The position numbers and the translations under genes were made by a program. The notes below the pieces were generated by a model, which was given only the letters and a program-made list of their open reading frames with translations, made no database searches and was not told where the DNA came from. This document shows, in pieces, positions 24,064 to 35,162 of a stretch of DNA of 64,000 nt; position 1 is the first letter of the stretch; each line of letters begins with the position of its first letter. Source of the stretch: Antilocapra americana (lineage: Eukaryota > Chordata > Mammalia > Artiodactyla > Antilocapridae); NCBI GenBank assembly GCA_007570785.1, contig ML664183.1, positions 13,703,778 through 13,767,777 of the forward strand, read 5' to 3'.

Positions 24064-24229
24064 CAGAGTATTTCTCTCACCTCTCCTGTGTGTTAGGTCC
24101 TAGGAGATTTCAAATCTTGTATAATCCTCTTCATTTATTTTGTTGTTTTAACGTTGTTATACCTAGCAGCTTCCTAAGAAAGAATGTATCATAAGTAAAT
24201 TAACTTTGTTTAGATTGCACATATCTTAA

Positions 24230-24840
24230 GTTTTTATTTCATCTTCTTGCTTAGTTGCTTAGCAGGATATAGAATTTTAGGTTGGAAATAATTTTCATTT
24301 AAGACTTTTGGATGTATTTCTCTGTTGTATTTCAGTCTCCAGTGTTGATGTTGAGAGGCCTCAAACCATTCTAATTTTATATTCTTTGGACACTTTCTTT
24401 AGCTGTGTATTGTGAGAGTGTCTGTTTTTAAAAAACAATTTTTTTGAAGTATGATTGTGCAATGAGCTGCAAAACTGTGAAATTTGAGTTGCTACTTCTT
24501 ATACTCATGACACTACCACAATAAAGAATATAGCCATTTGGATTAATCAGTTTGCAATATGCAGTTTCCTCATGCCCTTGAATAATTTCTTATTTCTGTC
24601 TCTCTTTGCAACCCCTCTCCCATGACCCATCCCCAGAAAACCACTTTTCTGCTTCCTATCAATATAGATTATTTTGCATTTTCTAGAATTTTCTACAAAT
24701 GGATTAAAATAGTATGTATTCATACTTTTTTTGGCTTGGTTTCTTTCAGCATAATTACTTAAAGCTACTTATATTCTTACATGTATCAATATTTCACTTT
24801 TATTACTGGTAAGCAATTTATTGTGTACAGCTAATTTATA
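24230..24840 (-). mobile_element. Ancient L1 (L1M) fragments
   Basis: 24230-24420 has 'gatatagaattttaggttgg' followed by L1M-like sequence. From about 24433 a second L1M 3' part starts at its tail and passes 'cttctgcttcctatcaatatagattattttgc' and 'ttggtttctttcagcataatt'. Orientation is minus in both. The two parts may be separate insertions. Confidence 0.65.
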
Positions 24841-24889
24841 TGGAAATGCAAATGAGCTAGAAATAGTCAATTTTTTTTTTCTCACAGCT

Positions 24890-25720
24890 CAATAATAAGA
24901 AGAAACCTAGTAAAAATAAGCAAAAGATTTGGCTACTTCACAAAAGAAGGTATATAAATAAGCCAATAAGTACCTGAAAACAGGCTCAGCATCTTCCATG
25001 GTGAGGGAAAAGGAAGTTATAACTGTAGTAAGATCCTCTTACAAATGTACTAGAATAACTCTTATTACTAAAACTGACAAGAGTAAATGTTGGTGAGAAT
25101 CAAGAGCAACTGGAATTTCATATATTACTGGTGGGAGTATAAAATGATGCAGTCTTTTTGGGAAACACTTTGGCAGTCTTTTATTAAGTTATTCATACAC
25201 TTACTAGCAATTTTTCTCCTAAGTATTTATCCGAGATAATTGAAAACATATATCTACCTAGGCTTGTATACATTTGTTTAAGCAGCTTTATTCAAACTAG
25301 CCAAAAATAGGAAATAATCCAAATGTTTATAAAAAAAAAGTGAGTGGATAAACAAATTATGATATATTCATATCACAGAATTCTTTTCAGCAATATAAAA
25401 GAACAAGCATTGATACGTACCAAAAACACAGATGAATCTCAAAAACTTAAGCTGATCTAAAGAAGCCAGGAACAAGAGTCTATCCTGTATATTCCATTTA
25501 TATGAAATTCTAGAGCAAATGTAATTAAGCTCTATGGATAGAAAACAGGTCCTTGGTTGCCTGGGGCAGGATAAAGGGTAGATGATTGCAAAAAGGCATA
25601 AAGGAAACTTTGAGAGACAATGAAAATGTTCAGTATCTGTCTTGACTGAGGTGGAAGTTATAAAAATATATACATTTATCAGATCATGTTGACTTGCATC
25701 TAATAATATGGGTGCAGTTT
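24890..25720 (+). mobile_element. Ancient L1 (L1M) ORF2 end and 3' UTR
   Basis: L1 landmarks occur in order: 'tattactggtgggagtataaaatgatgcag', 'ttggcagtcttttattaag', 'cctaagtatttatccgag', 'gaatcttttcagcaatataaaagaac'-like sequence, then the 3' UTR 'gatagaaaacaggtccttggttgcctggggcagg'. No intact frame. Confidence 0.85.
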
Positions 25721-26534
25721 ATGTTACAGAAATATCTCAGCGACTTAAATGACTTAAAATTGGCATGTCACTGTATTGTGGGTTGCTGCCACATAGCATT
25801 TCTACTCTTAGACCCACATCACCCAGAAATCCAGACAGAGGGAAAGGGATAGCAATGTGGCAAAGGAAAAGAGAGAGAGAAAAAAAGAAAAACTAAAGTT
25901 TATGGTTTCTAAGTGCTTGCTTGTTACCTTAAAAATATGTTTTATAATTTTTGAAAGTTAGAAAATAAATGCTGGATAGTGAAGTGGAAATTTATTCAGG
26001 TGAATGTATGAAAACTCAGTCTGGAAATAGAAACTTAGCATTCTATTTTGGCATGTGCCATCACATACAAAGTAATAAATATGTGGATTTTCTAAGCATT
26101 AGAAGACATTTAAATGCATTCAACACTAAAACTCTGCTGAATAGAGTTGACTGTTTGATGACTCACTAAGCCTGTCATCCCCAGGCCCAACATTTATAAA
26201 CATTGTGCTGGCAAAGAGCTCAGAAATTGGTATCAGAGATTAATGTTTCCTGTTTATAGAATATGAAATACATGGGAATTTAATGCAGTAGTGTTTAAAA
26301 GAAGGCTTTTAGAAATATAAAGGAATGAGTCTAATGTAGGGAATTTTAGGAATGACAGGGGAGAGTGAAGTAAGCACAGTTTTCATCATCGTTGGTACCA
26401 TGTCACCCCAAGCAAGTTTTTCCTTTCCTAATTTCCTGCAGAAGTGGCCTACAGCTATTTTCCTTAGCTGACAAGTTAAAATAAACAGTTAATATTTTCT
26501 TGGAAAAACCCAGTTTTTTTCTTTCATGATTTTA
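25721..26534. other. Non-repeat sequence, no gene recognised
   Basis: A GA-rich run lies near 25866-25892. The 66-codon frame at 25969-26169 has no recognisable motif. Confidence 0.45.
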
Positions 26535-28032
26535 CTTTTTAAAATTTTGTATTGGAGTATAGTTGGTTTACAACGTTGTGTTAATTTCTGCTGTACAGCA
26601 AAGTGAATCAGCTATAGGTATACATAATATTCCCTCTTTTTTGGATTTCCTTCCAATTTAGGTCACCACGGAGCACTAAGTAGAGTTCCCTGTCCTACAC
26701 AGTAGGTTCTCAGTAGCCATATGTCGTATACACAGTAGTATATATATATATATGAATCTCAATCTCCCAGTTCATCCCTCTTCCTCATTTCCCCCTTGGT
26801 GTCCAAATGTTTGTCCTCTCTGTGTCTCTATTTCTGCTTTGCAAACAAGTTCATCTATAGCATTTTTCTAGATTCTATATATATACATTAATATACAATA
26901 TTTGATTTTCTCTTCTTGACCTACTTCACTCTGTATGACAATTTCTAGGACCATCCATATCTCTGCAAATGGCACTGTTTCATTCCTATTTATGACTGAG
27001 TAATATTCCATCGTATACATGTACTACATCTTCTTTATTCATTTCTTGGTTGGTGGACATTTAGGTTGCTTCCTTGTCCTGGCTATTGTAAATATTGCTA
27101 CAATGAACATTGGGGTGCATGTATCTCTTGGAATTATTGTTTTTTCCCCAGTATATGCCCAGAAGTGGGATTGCTGTGCCATAAGATAGTTCTATTTTAA
27201 CTTTTTAAGGACTCTCCATACTGTTCTCCATAGTGACTGTATCAATTTACATTCTCACCAACTGTGCAGGAGGGTTCTCTTTTTCCCACATCCTCTCCAG
27301 CATTTATTGTTTCTAGATTTTTTGATGATGGGCATTTGGACCAGTGTGAGGTCATATCTCATTATAGTTTTGATTTGCACTTCTCTAATAATTAGTGATG
27401 TTAAGCATCTTTTCATGTGTTTGTTGGCCATCTGTATGTCTTCTTTGAAGAAATGTCTATTTAACTCTTCAAAAACCCATTTTTTGATTGGGTTGCTTTT
27501 TTTTTTCTGTATTTAAGTTTATGAGCTCTTTGTTTATTTTGACAAAGGAGATTAATCTTTTGTCAATTGCTTTATTTGCAGATATTTTCTCCCATTCTGA
27601 CGGTTGTCTTTTCATCTCATTTATGGTTTCCTTTGCCCTGCAAAAGATTTTAAGTTTAATTAGGTCCTATATGTTTATTTTTGTTTTTATTTTCATTACT
27701 CTAGGAGATGGGTCAAAAAAGATTCTGCTGTGATTTAGGGTGTTCTGCCTATGTTTTCCTCTAAGAGTGTTATCTGACCTTATATTTAGGTCTTTAATCC
27801 ATTTTGAGTTTATTTTTGTATGTGGTGTTAGGTAGTCTTCTAATTTCATTCTTTTACATATAGTTGTCCAGTTGTTCCAGCAGTCTTTTCTCCATTATAT
27901 ATTCTTGAATATTGAAGAGACTGTCTTCAACTGAAGACACTTACTGAAGAGACTGTCTTTTCTCCATTGTATAATCTCGCCTCCTCTGTCATAGATTAAC
28001 CATAGGTGCATGGATTTATTTCTAGGTGGAAA
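26535..28032 (-). mobile_element. Artiodactyl L1 3' fragment
   Basis: It starts with the complement of the L1 3' UTR ('ttggagtatagttggtttac'), contains a TA microsatellite at about 26738-26752, then minus-strand ORF2 landmarks ('gactgagtaatattccat', 'gggattgctgtgccata', 'tagttttgatttgcacttctc'). The 5' truncation is at about 28032. A local duplication near 27883-27968 is reported as a finding. Confidence 0.9.
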
Positions 28033-28193
28033 GAACCAATTATTTAAAGAGGTCTCGGATTTTATCTTGTTACTGCTAAATAAAGGAGGAAATCTTACAA
28101 ATGGAAAGAGTTGAAACAAATCAATTAATTAAAATGTATAGGCTCTAATTATTTGGAACCTTGTTAGAGAAAGCAAATTGTAAAAGCAAGCAA

Positions 28194-29510
28194 GGCAATG
28201 CCAAAGAATGCTCAAAATACCACACAATTGCACTCATCTCACACGCTAGTAAAGTAATGCTCAAAATTCTCCAAGCCAGGCTTTAGCAATGTGCAAACCA
28301 TGAACTTCCAGATGTCCAAGCTGATTTTAGAAAAGGCAGAGGAACCAGAGATCAAACTGCCAACATCCACTGGATCATTGCAAAAGCAAGAGAATTCCAG
28401 AAAAACATCTATTTCTGTTTTATTGACTATGCCAAAGCCTTTGTGTGGATCACAATAAACTGTGGAAAATTCTGAAAGAGATGGGAATACCAGACCACCT
28501 GACCTACCTCTTGAGAAACCTGTATGCAGGTCAGGAAGCAACAGTTAGAACTGGACATGGAACAACAGACTTGTTCCAAATAGGAAAAGGAGTACGTCAA
28601 GGCTGTATATTGTCACCATGCTTATTTAACTTATATGCAGAGCACAATCATAAGAAACACTGGGCTGAAGGAAGCACAAGCTGGAATCAAGATTGCTGGG
28701 AGAAATGTCAATAACCTCTGATATGCAGATGACACCACCCTTATGGCAGAAAGTGAAAAACTAAAGAACCTCTTGATGAAAGTGAAAGAGAAGAGTGAAA
28801 AAGTCGGCTTAAAGCTCAACATTCAGAAAACTAAGATCATGGCATCTGGTCTCATCACTTCATGGCAGATAGATGGGGAAACAGTGGAAACAGTGGCTGA
28901 CTTTATTGTTTTGGGCTCCAAAATCACTGCAGATGGTGATTGCAGCCATGAAATTAAAAGATGTTTACTTCTTGGAAGGAAAGTTATGACTGACCTAGAC
29001 AACATATTTAAAAGCAGAGGCATCACTTTGCCAACAAAGTTCTATATAGTCAAGGCTATGGTTTTTCCAGTGGTCATGTATGGATGTGAAAGTTGGACGG
29101 TGAAGAAAGCTGATGAATTGCCGAAGAATTGATGCTTTTGAACTGTGGTGTTGGAGAAGACTCTTGAGAAGAGTCCCTTGGACTGCAAGGAGATCCAACC
29201 AGTCCATCCTAAAGGAAATCAGTCCTGAATATTCATTGGAAGGACTGATGTTGAAGCTGAAACTCCAATACTTTGGCCACATGATGCAAAGATTTGACTC
29301 ATTGGAAAAGACCCTGATGCTGGGAAAGATTGAGGGCAGGAGGAGAAGGGGATGACAGAGGATGAGATGGTTGGATGGCATCACCGACTCAGTGGACATG
29401 AGTTTGAGTAAACTCTGGGAGTTGGTGATGGACACAGAGGCCTGGCATGCTGTGATTCATGGGGTTGCAAAGAGTTCGACACCACTGAGCAACTGAACTG
29501 AATTGAACTG
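28194..29510 (+). mobile_element. BovB LINE, 5'-truncated, 1.3 kb
   Basis: It contains the reverse-transcriptase domain through to the complete 3' end (GAACTGAATTGAACTG). Flanked by the perfect 12-base duplication AAAAGCAAGCAA at 28182-28193 and 29511-29522. The frame is broken: a 4-base deletion lies in the first catalytic motif at about 28443, and a TGA stop immediately precedes the YADD catalytic box. The open frame 28743-29132 encodes only the region downstream of that box. Confidence 0.97.
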
Positions 29511-29522
29511 AAAAGCAAGCAA

Positions 29523-30535
29523 AAATTGTGACAGTTGGGGAAATGTGGATACTAACTGGGTATTGAATGGTATAAAGAAATCATTTTAACGTTTTTTGAA
29601 GTGTGATGATTTAATTTTGATTTTGTTTTTAGAAACAGGTTTTGTATACATATTGACTTACTTTGGATTAAATGATAAAATATCTGGTACTTGCCACTAG
29701 TGATATAGGTGAAGAGAGCTAGACAACTTTGACTTAGTATCAGATTCTTAAAGGAAAATTGCTCATGGAGTTATTAATATGAGTGAATCTGAAGGTTTAC
29801 TTTAATGTGATTCTCTGGGTAACAGCTTTGGAGCTTGCTCTTCCAGCGTTTTAAGCACACTCATAAAGAATTTCACAAGAACACGATTAGGAGACCACAT
29901 GTTTTTTTACATTTTAGTTTGGGAATTGTCCTCTGTCCATGACTTTTACAGCTTTCACCCCTTTCTCTGATGCTGACTCTACATGCAGGATCTGGTTAAG
30001 CCCTGGCACTTCCTTAGCATGCCATTTCCAGTGTGGACTCTTATGTTTATATAAACCATGGCCACAGCCAAGTGGTACCTTATCCCTCACCTTTGCCGGG
30101 CTTACGGGTGAAACACTTTGCAAGGAGCTCCCTAAAGACCTGTCTGTTTGAGGATGTAGAAGTGTCTTATATAATTAAACAGTTTTCACAACCGATCATC
30201 AGACTTGGAAGAGAAAAGTGTTAAATTATGGGTACATTACACTTCCACCAAAGAACTGGATGAGCAATATTACTGATCTCACAGGAAAATGCTAATTAAT
30301 TTCACTTTCCTCTTACACTTTGTATTTCATCAGAAGGCTCTAAATTGTCATTCTTTAAACCATACTTTAAGCAGTGTGCTATTTTCTAAATTGTGGGTCA
30401 TTTCCCTTTAATGGGTTATGAAATTAATTCCATGGGCAGCAAAAAGCAGTTTGAATAGTCTAGACTAGTTTAGAATGAAGTGGAATAGAATAAATATGTT
30501 ACAGTGAATCACACATAGTATGTGCATACTAAGTG
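29523..30535. other. Non-repeat sequence, no gene recognised
   Basis: No named repeat. Opposed 60-70 codon frames at 29914-30224 show no recognisable domain or splice context. Confidence 0.45.
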
Positions 30536-30547
30536 ACACATAGTAAG

Positions 30548-30755
30548 TTCCTTCAGTGGTGTCTGACTCTCTTGTGATCCTATGGAATGTAGCCTGCCAG
30601 GCTCCTTTGTCCATTGGATTCTCCAGGCAAGAATACTGGAGTGGTTGCCATGCCTTCCTCCAGGGAATCTTTCCAACCCAGGAATCGAATCCACATCTTT
30701 TATGTCTCCTGCGTTGGCAGGCAGATACTTTTATTGTTAGCATCATCTGGGAAGC
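30548..30755 (-). mobile_element. Bov-tA SINE, near full length
   Basis: A minus-strand copy from tail (TTCCTTCAGTGGTGTCTGAC) to head (ATCATCTGGGAAGC). Flanked by the perfect 12-base duplication ACACATAGTAAG at 30536-30547 and 30756-30767. Confidence 0.96.
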
Positions 30756-30869
30756 ACACATAGTAAGAGTGAATATATTTCTTATAGAATTATTGGTTTT
30801 GTAAGTTTGTGTGTATGTGTGTGCTGTGTCACAATGTTAAAAACAATTTTTTAACTGTGGTCATTGTCC

Positions 30870-31824
30870 CAAAAGCTGAGATCGAATTGCCAACATCTGA
30901 TGAATCATCGAAAAAGCAAGAGAGTACCATAAAAACATCCATTTCTGCTTTATTGACTATGCCAAAGCCTTTGTGTGGATCACAATAAACTGTAGAAAAT
31001 TCTTAAAGAGATGGGAATACCAGACCACCTGATCTGCCTCTTGAGAAACTTGTATGCAGGTCAGGAAGCAATAGTTACAACTGGACATGGAACAACAGAC
31101 TGGTTCTAAATAGGAAAAGGAGTACGTCAAGGCTGTATATTGTCACCCTGCTTATTTAACTTATATGCAGAGCACAATCATGAGAAATGCTGGGCTGAAG
31201 GAAGCACAAGCTGGAATCAAGATTGCCAGGAGAAATATCAATAACCTCAGATATGTGGATGACACCACCCTTATGGCAGAAAGTGAAGAAGAACTAAAGA
31301 GCCTCTTGATGAAAGTGAAAGAGGAGGAGAGTGAAAAAGTTGGCTTAAAACTCAACATTCAGAAAACTAAGATCATGGCATCTGGTCCCATCACTTCATG
31401 GCAGATAGATGTGAGAGTTGGATGGTGAAGAAAGCTGAGTGCCGAAGAATTGATGGTTTTGAATTGTGGTGTTGGAGAAGACTCTTGAGAGTCCCTTGGA
31501 CTGCAAGGAGATCCAACCAGTCCATCCTAAAGGAGATCAGTCCTGAATGTTCATTGGAAGGACCGATGCTGAAGCTGAAACTCCAATACTTTGGCCACCT
31601 GATGAGGAGAGTTGACTCATTGGAAGAGACCCTGATGCTGGGAAAGACTGAGGGCAGGAGGAGAAGGGGATGACAGAGGATGAGATGGTTGGATGGCATC
31701 ACTGACTCTGTGGACATGGGTTTGGGTGGACTCAGGGAGTTGGTAATAGAAAGGGAGGCCTGGCGTGCTGCGATTCACGGGTTTGCAAAGAGTTGGACAC
31801 AACTGAGCAACTTAACTGAATGCA
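30870..31824 (+). mobile_element. BovB LINE, 5'-truncated with internal deletion
   Basis: Reverse-transcriptase region to 3' end. The same 4-base deletion as in the copy at 28194-29510 is present at about 30973. The catalytic box reads YVDD in the open frame 31165-31428 (NLRYVDDTTLMAES). About 210 bases are missing after 31410, between two GATG words. The target duplication is not clear, so the left edge is approximate. Confidence 0.93.
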
Positions 31825-32340
31825 TTTGTGCATATAATACATAAATAATCAAAAGACTCAAGGGGAGACAATAAGAACTCAATGAAAATTTCTTTCCAAC
31901 CGAAATCCCTGTTGCTAGTCACTTGAATCAGAGAGCTAAAACTTGACTATGCCAACCAGTCAGAAACTAGGAATAACCTGGCAGAAGGAAGAGGCTAGAG
32001 ATGCCACACGATTAGTTGTTCTTCTTGGGTGGGTGGTTTAGCTAGCTGTTTTTCTGTTGATTTTTTTAAAGGCCCTGTGCTTTTGTGTTACTTGGTAACT
32101 GTCATTTCTAGACTCAAATTTATCTGTCTCTGGCTGCTGCTGGTATATTAGCTGACAGTTAGAGGATGAGCAAGGTGTGGAACTTTGCTTGATCTGCTGC
32201 AGCGCAAATGAAAATCCCTGCACCAGCGCCCACCCCCCCCCCCCAATTCGTGTATTGCCCCTGCCATTTAGGTCATGGTAAGAACAAGGTAAAGCGACAT
32301 TAGTCACCAAACCATAGATTTAACCTGCAACATCCAAGGC
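31825..32340. other. Non-repeat sequence
   Basis: No transposon or gene is recognised. A run of 12 C lies at 32233-32244. The sequence has balanced composition and leads into the motif cluster at 32351-32381. Confidence 0.45.
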
Positions 32341-32350
32341 TCGGACAAGT

Positions 32351-32381
32351 TTGGCTATATGCCAAGGCCATATTTGGCCAA
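32351..32381. promoter_or_regulatory. Candidate NFI palindrome plus CArG box
   Basis: TTGGCTATATGCCAA (32351-32365) is a perfect TTGGC-N5-GCCAA nuclear factor I palindrome. Three bases on, CCATATTTGG (32368-32377) is a perfect CC(A/T)6GG serum-response-factor site, and TTGGCCAA (32374-32381) adds a further NFI half-site. The surroundings (about 32100-32600) contain no repeat that I recognise. Binding and activity are inferred from motif sequence only. A chance occurrence is possible, though a perfect NFI palindrome is rare. Confidence 0.4.
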
Positions 32382-33282
32382 AGAATGCCCGCCCTTTGAA
32401 ATCCCAGCAGTCATACCCATACAAATTCTTGTCTATTCTTGCAGCCCTGGGGCAGAGAAAACAGTATCTCTCTTGGACAATTTTTTTTGTGTGTGTGTGT
32501 GTAAAACTTTCAATAAGAACTTCATAATGCCTACACACTTGAACATTTAAAGTTCAAATCTTCTACAAGTTTGAGGCACTAACAGCCTGTCATTGTTCTT
32601 TGAGAGCCATCATGGAATGAATTTTCATGTTTTTATCCCATGCTAGAATACATCCTAATGAGGAACACAACTAATGAAGGGATGATTCTCCAGACAAAAA
32701 GGCACTAGGAGAAGGTACTATTCAGCCAAAATATCTCTCTCAGATGACGTGATCCTTTGGAGAATGAAATGTTCCAGTTCTGACTGAGGGGTTCAGGAAG
32801 AAATGAGCCCTCTGGTCTGAAAAGGGGAGTAAGAAGGGGAACACAGAGGTGCAGCAATGATAGGGAATGTGAAAATGTCTCTACTGGATGGTTTCACGGT
32901 GTGATCTAGTCCATGGTGGTCCCTGGGTGTGAAAGCAGCCAGGCAGGGCCCTCGGCTTGGCTCCCCAAGCAGCCGTCAGTGATTCATCCGGAGGAGCAGC
33001 TGGGGCTCCCGGCAGAAGGGAGCGGGCGCCGCCACTGGGTGTGCAGGACTGCAGAGATCCACAGCTCTAACTCAGCTCTGACGCAGACCAGGGCCAGGCC
33101 AAGCTAGCCTTTCCCAGAGAACAGAGTCTGCTCAGGTTCCTGTTCTTGCCTCGTTGCAGATTTCAAATAAGGTTACAAAAGTGGCATCTGGAACATGTCC
33201 TGGCAAGCAGGCGTGTCTCCCTCCCCTCTCCCAGACCTCGTTCTCCATTTCTTCTCTCTCAGCTCCTTTCCCACAGTTAGGA
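32382..33282. other. Non-repeat sequence with a small CpG-richer patch
   Basis: No gene is recognised. 32955-33085 carries about eight CpG within 130 bases (for example GAGCGGGCGCCGCCACTG), more than its neighbours. A splice-acceptor-like TTGCCTCGTTGCAG ends at about 33160, but no supporting exon structure is visible. Confidence 0.4.
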
Positions 33283-33478
33283 GGAGCCTGGCATTGGTGT
33301 GAAACTGGCCTGCATTCAAATCCAGCCTCCCCAGTTGTTTGCTATGTGGCTTGAAGAAAATTCTCAAACTTGCCTAAGCCTTAGTGTCCTCAGCAAGAAA
33401 ATGCAGAGAGAACGCTTGCCTTACAGGGTTGCATGGAGACCAAGAAAATGTGAAACACTTGGCAAATATTAGTACTTA
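33283..33478 (+). mobile_element. MIR SINE
   Basis: 'ctgcattcaaatccagcctcc', 'tttgctatgtggcttgaag', 'aaacttgcctaagcctt', 'cttacagggttgcatgg' and 'gtgaaacacttggcaaatatt' follow the MIR core from the B-box side to its 3' end. Confidence 0.85.
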
Positions 33479-33482
33479 GAGT

Positions 33483-33620
33483 CAGGGTTTCTCAACCTCA
33501 GCACTTCTGATATTTTGGCCAAACAAGTCTTTGTTGTGGGGATTGTCCTGTGCATTTTAGGGTGTTTATGAGTATCCTTGATCTCTGCAAACCAGATGCT
33601 AGTGGTACTCCCTCTCTGCT
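33483..33620 (-). mobile_element. MER20 DNA transposon, truncated
   Basis: The complement of MER20: 'cagggtttctcaacctcagc', 'tctttgttgtggggattgtcctgtgc', 'accagatgctagtggtactccc'. The other end is absent. Confidence 0.85.
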
Positions 33621-33689
33621 TGACTGGGACTTAGAGGGAGACAGAGACAGATAAACTCCCTTTCTGCCTCTCTCAGGAAAATAAAACTG

Positions 33690-33990
33690 CCTTGTGCTGA
33701 GTAGCCCAGGTGGCAAGGAACTAAGGCCTCCAGTAAATAGCCAGCAAGTAACTGAGGCTAGCCTACAGGCAAGTTACTGAACTTGGAAGACACTTCCGCC
33801 CCAGTTGAGTTGCCTGCAGCCCTGGAAGATACCTTGATTGTAACCTTGTGAGTCACACTGAGCTAGATGCACCCAGCTGAGCCACACCCTGATTCCTGTC
33901 CTACAGAAATGATACTAAATACTGTTCTTTGAAGCTGCTAAGTTTTTTTGGCAATTTCTCATTCTCACAAACTAAGACAAAGACCAATAA
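33690..33990 (+). mobile_element. MaLR (MLT1-like) LTR 3' part
   Basis: 'agccctggaagataccttgatt', 'agctgagccacaccctgattcctg' and 'gaagctgctaagtttttttgg' match the 3' section of this old LTR class. The family call is tentative. The 5' end of the LTR is not recognisable. Confidence 0.45.
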
Positions 33991-34282
33991 TGTATTATAA
34001 TGTATCAGGTGCTGAATTGGGCAGCAGATGAGTGAGATGGAATCTCTGCTCACAAAGGGCTTATAATGCAGAAGTGGCCCACAGAGGCAGATCCTAAGGT
34101 TTCCATGGCTTTCCTTTTCTTTCCTTCTCTTTCTTTTCCTGTCCACATTTGTATCCATGACATTAGTCCATCCCACAGGTCTCACATGGTTGACCTGTAA
34201 TGTTTAGTTCTTTGACTTATTCAAACATCTTAGAATTAATTCTCTCTTTACCTCTTTGGAGGGTTGGGGTTTACCCTTTAAA

Positions 34283-34545
34283 ATTGCATTAATACCACAA
34301 TGAGATATCAAATGGCAATTATCAAAAAGACAGGAAGTAAAAAGTATCAGCAAGGATGTAGAGGAAGGGGAACCATTGTGCACTGTTGGTGAAAATGTAG
34401 CTTGGTACAACCACTATGGAAAACAGTATGGAGGTTCCTAAAAATAGAACTACCCCATGATCTAGTATTTCACTTCTGAGTATTACACTGAAGAAAAGAA
34501 AACACTAAATAAAAAAAATAACTCATATACCTCCACATTTTGGAA
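34283..34545 (+). mobile_element. Ancient L1 (L1M) ORF2 3' fragment
   Basis: L1 order: 'attaataccacaatgagatatc', 'aggatgtagaggaaggggaacc', 'ttggtacaaccactatggaaaacagtatggagg', 'aactaccccatgatctag'. No intact frame. Confidence 0.85.
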
Positions 34546-35151
34546 GGACAAGAGTAGAACTCACCTCAGAGATGGTTGAAACCAGGCCTAGAGCATCATC
34601 AGTGATCACTCTTGTTGTCTCTCATCTCAGTCTCTGCAAGTGGGCTTCATCCTTCCACACTGAGTCCTCTATGAGTCAGGAGATGTGACCACCAGGAGCT
34701 CCCAGCTCTGAGCCTTCAGCTTTGTGACCAGAGAGGAAAGGGGGCATCATTCTTCTGGCTTGAAAAATCCCAGAGAATATTTCTGATTGGCTTAATCTGC
34801 TAATCAATCACTCTAGCCAGGAGCATGAGGTATTAGGATAAACTCATCTGGAGTCAGGTGCTCAAACTGTTGCTAGAAAAAAGTGTTTGTTACTAGAAAA
34901 AGCAGAGAAAAGGATGATGGGCAGCCAATAACAAAAGGCATCCATCAGTTTAAAAAAATCCAGCAAGGAACATAAGATGCATATTATTCTCCAATTTGTT
35001 TTAATCAGTAAACTATATATTGTGGACTTCTTTCGATATCTATATTATAATCAGGTTACTAGACCATACATACTCAATTGAACAGAAATGTGAAACTGTT
35101 TTCATTTGCTCTCCTATCATTTATTTTAATCATACTCCACAGAATCTCCCT
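34546..35151. other. Unassigned sequence
   Basis: 34560-34760 looks like a diverged old repeat but I cannot name it. The rest is AT-rich, with no gene. Confidence 0.35.
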
Positions 35152-35162
35152 TTCTGACCCTT

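Noticed and set aside
28194..31824. Two similar BovB copies as a segmental duplication
   Set aside because: The first has its own perfect 12-base target duplication and the flanks differ, so they are separate insertions.
32320..32538. 72-codon minus-strand frame over the NFI/CArG cluster
   Set aside because: Part of it translates a GT microsatellite, and no domain or codon signal is visible.
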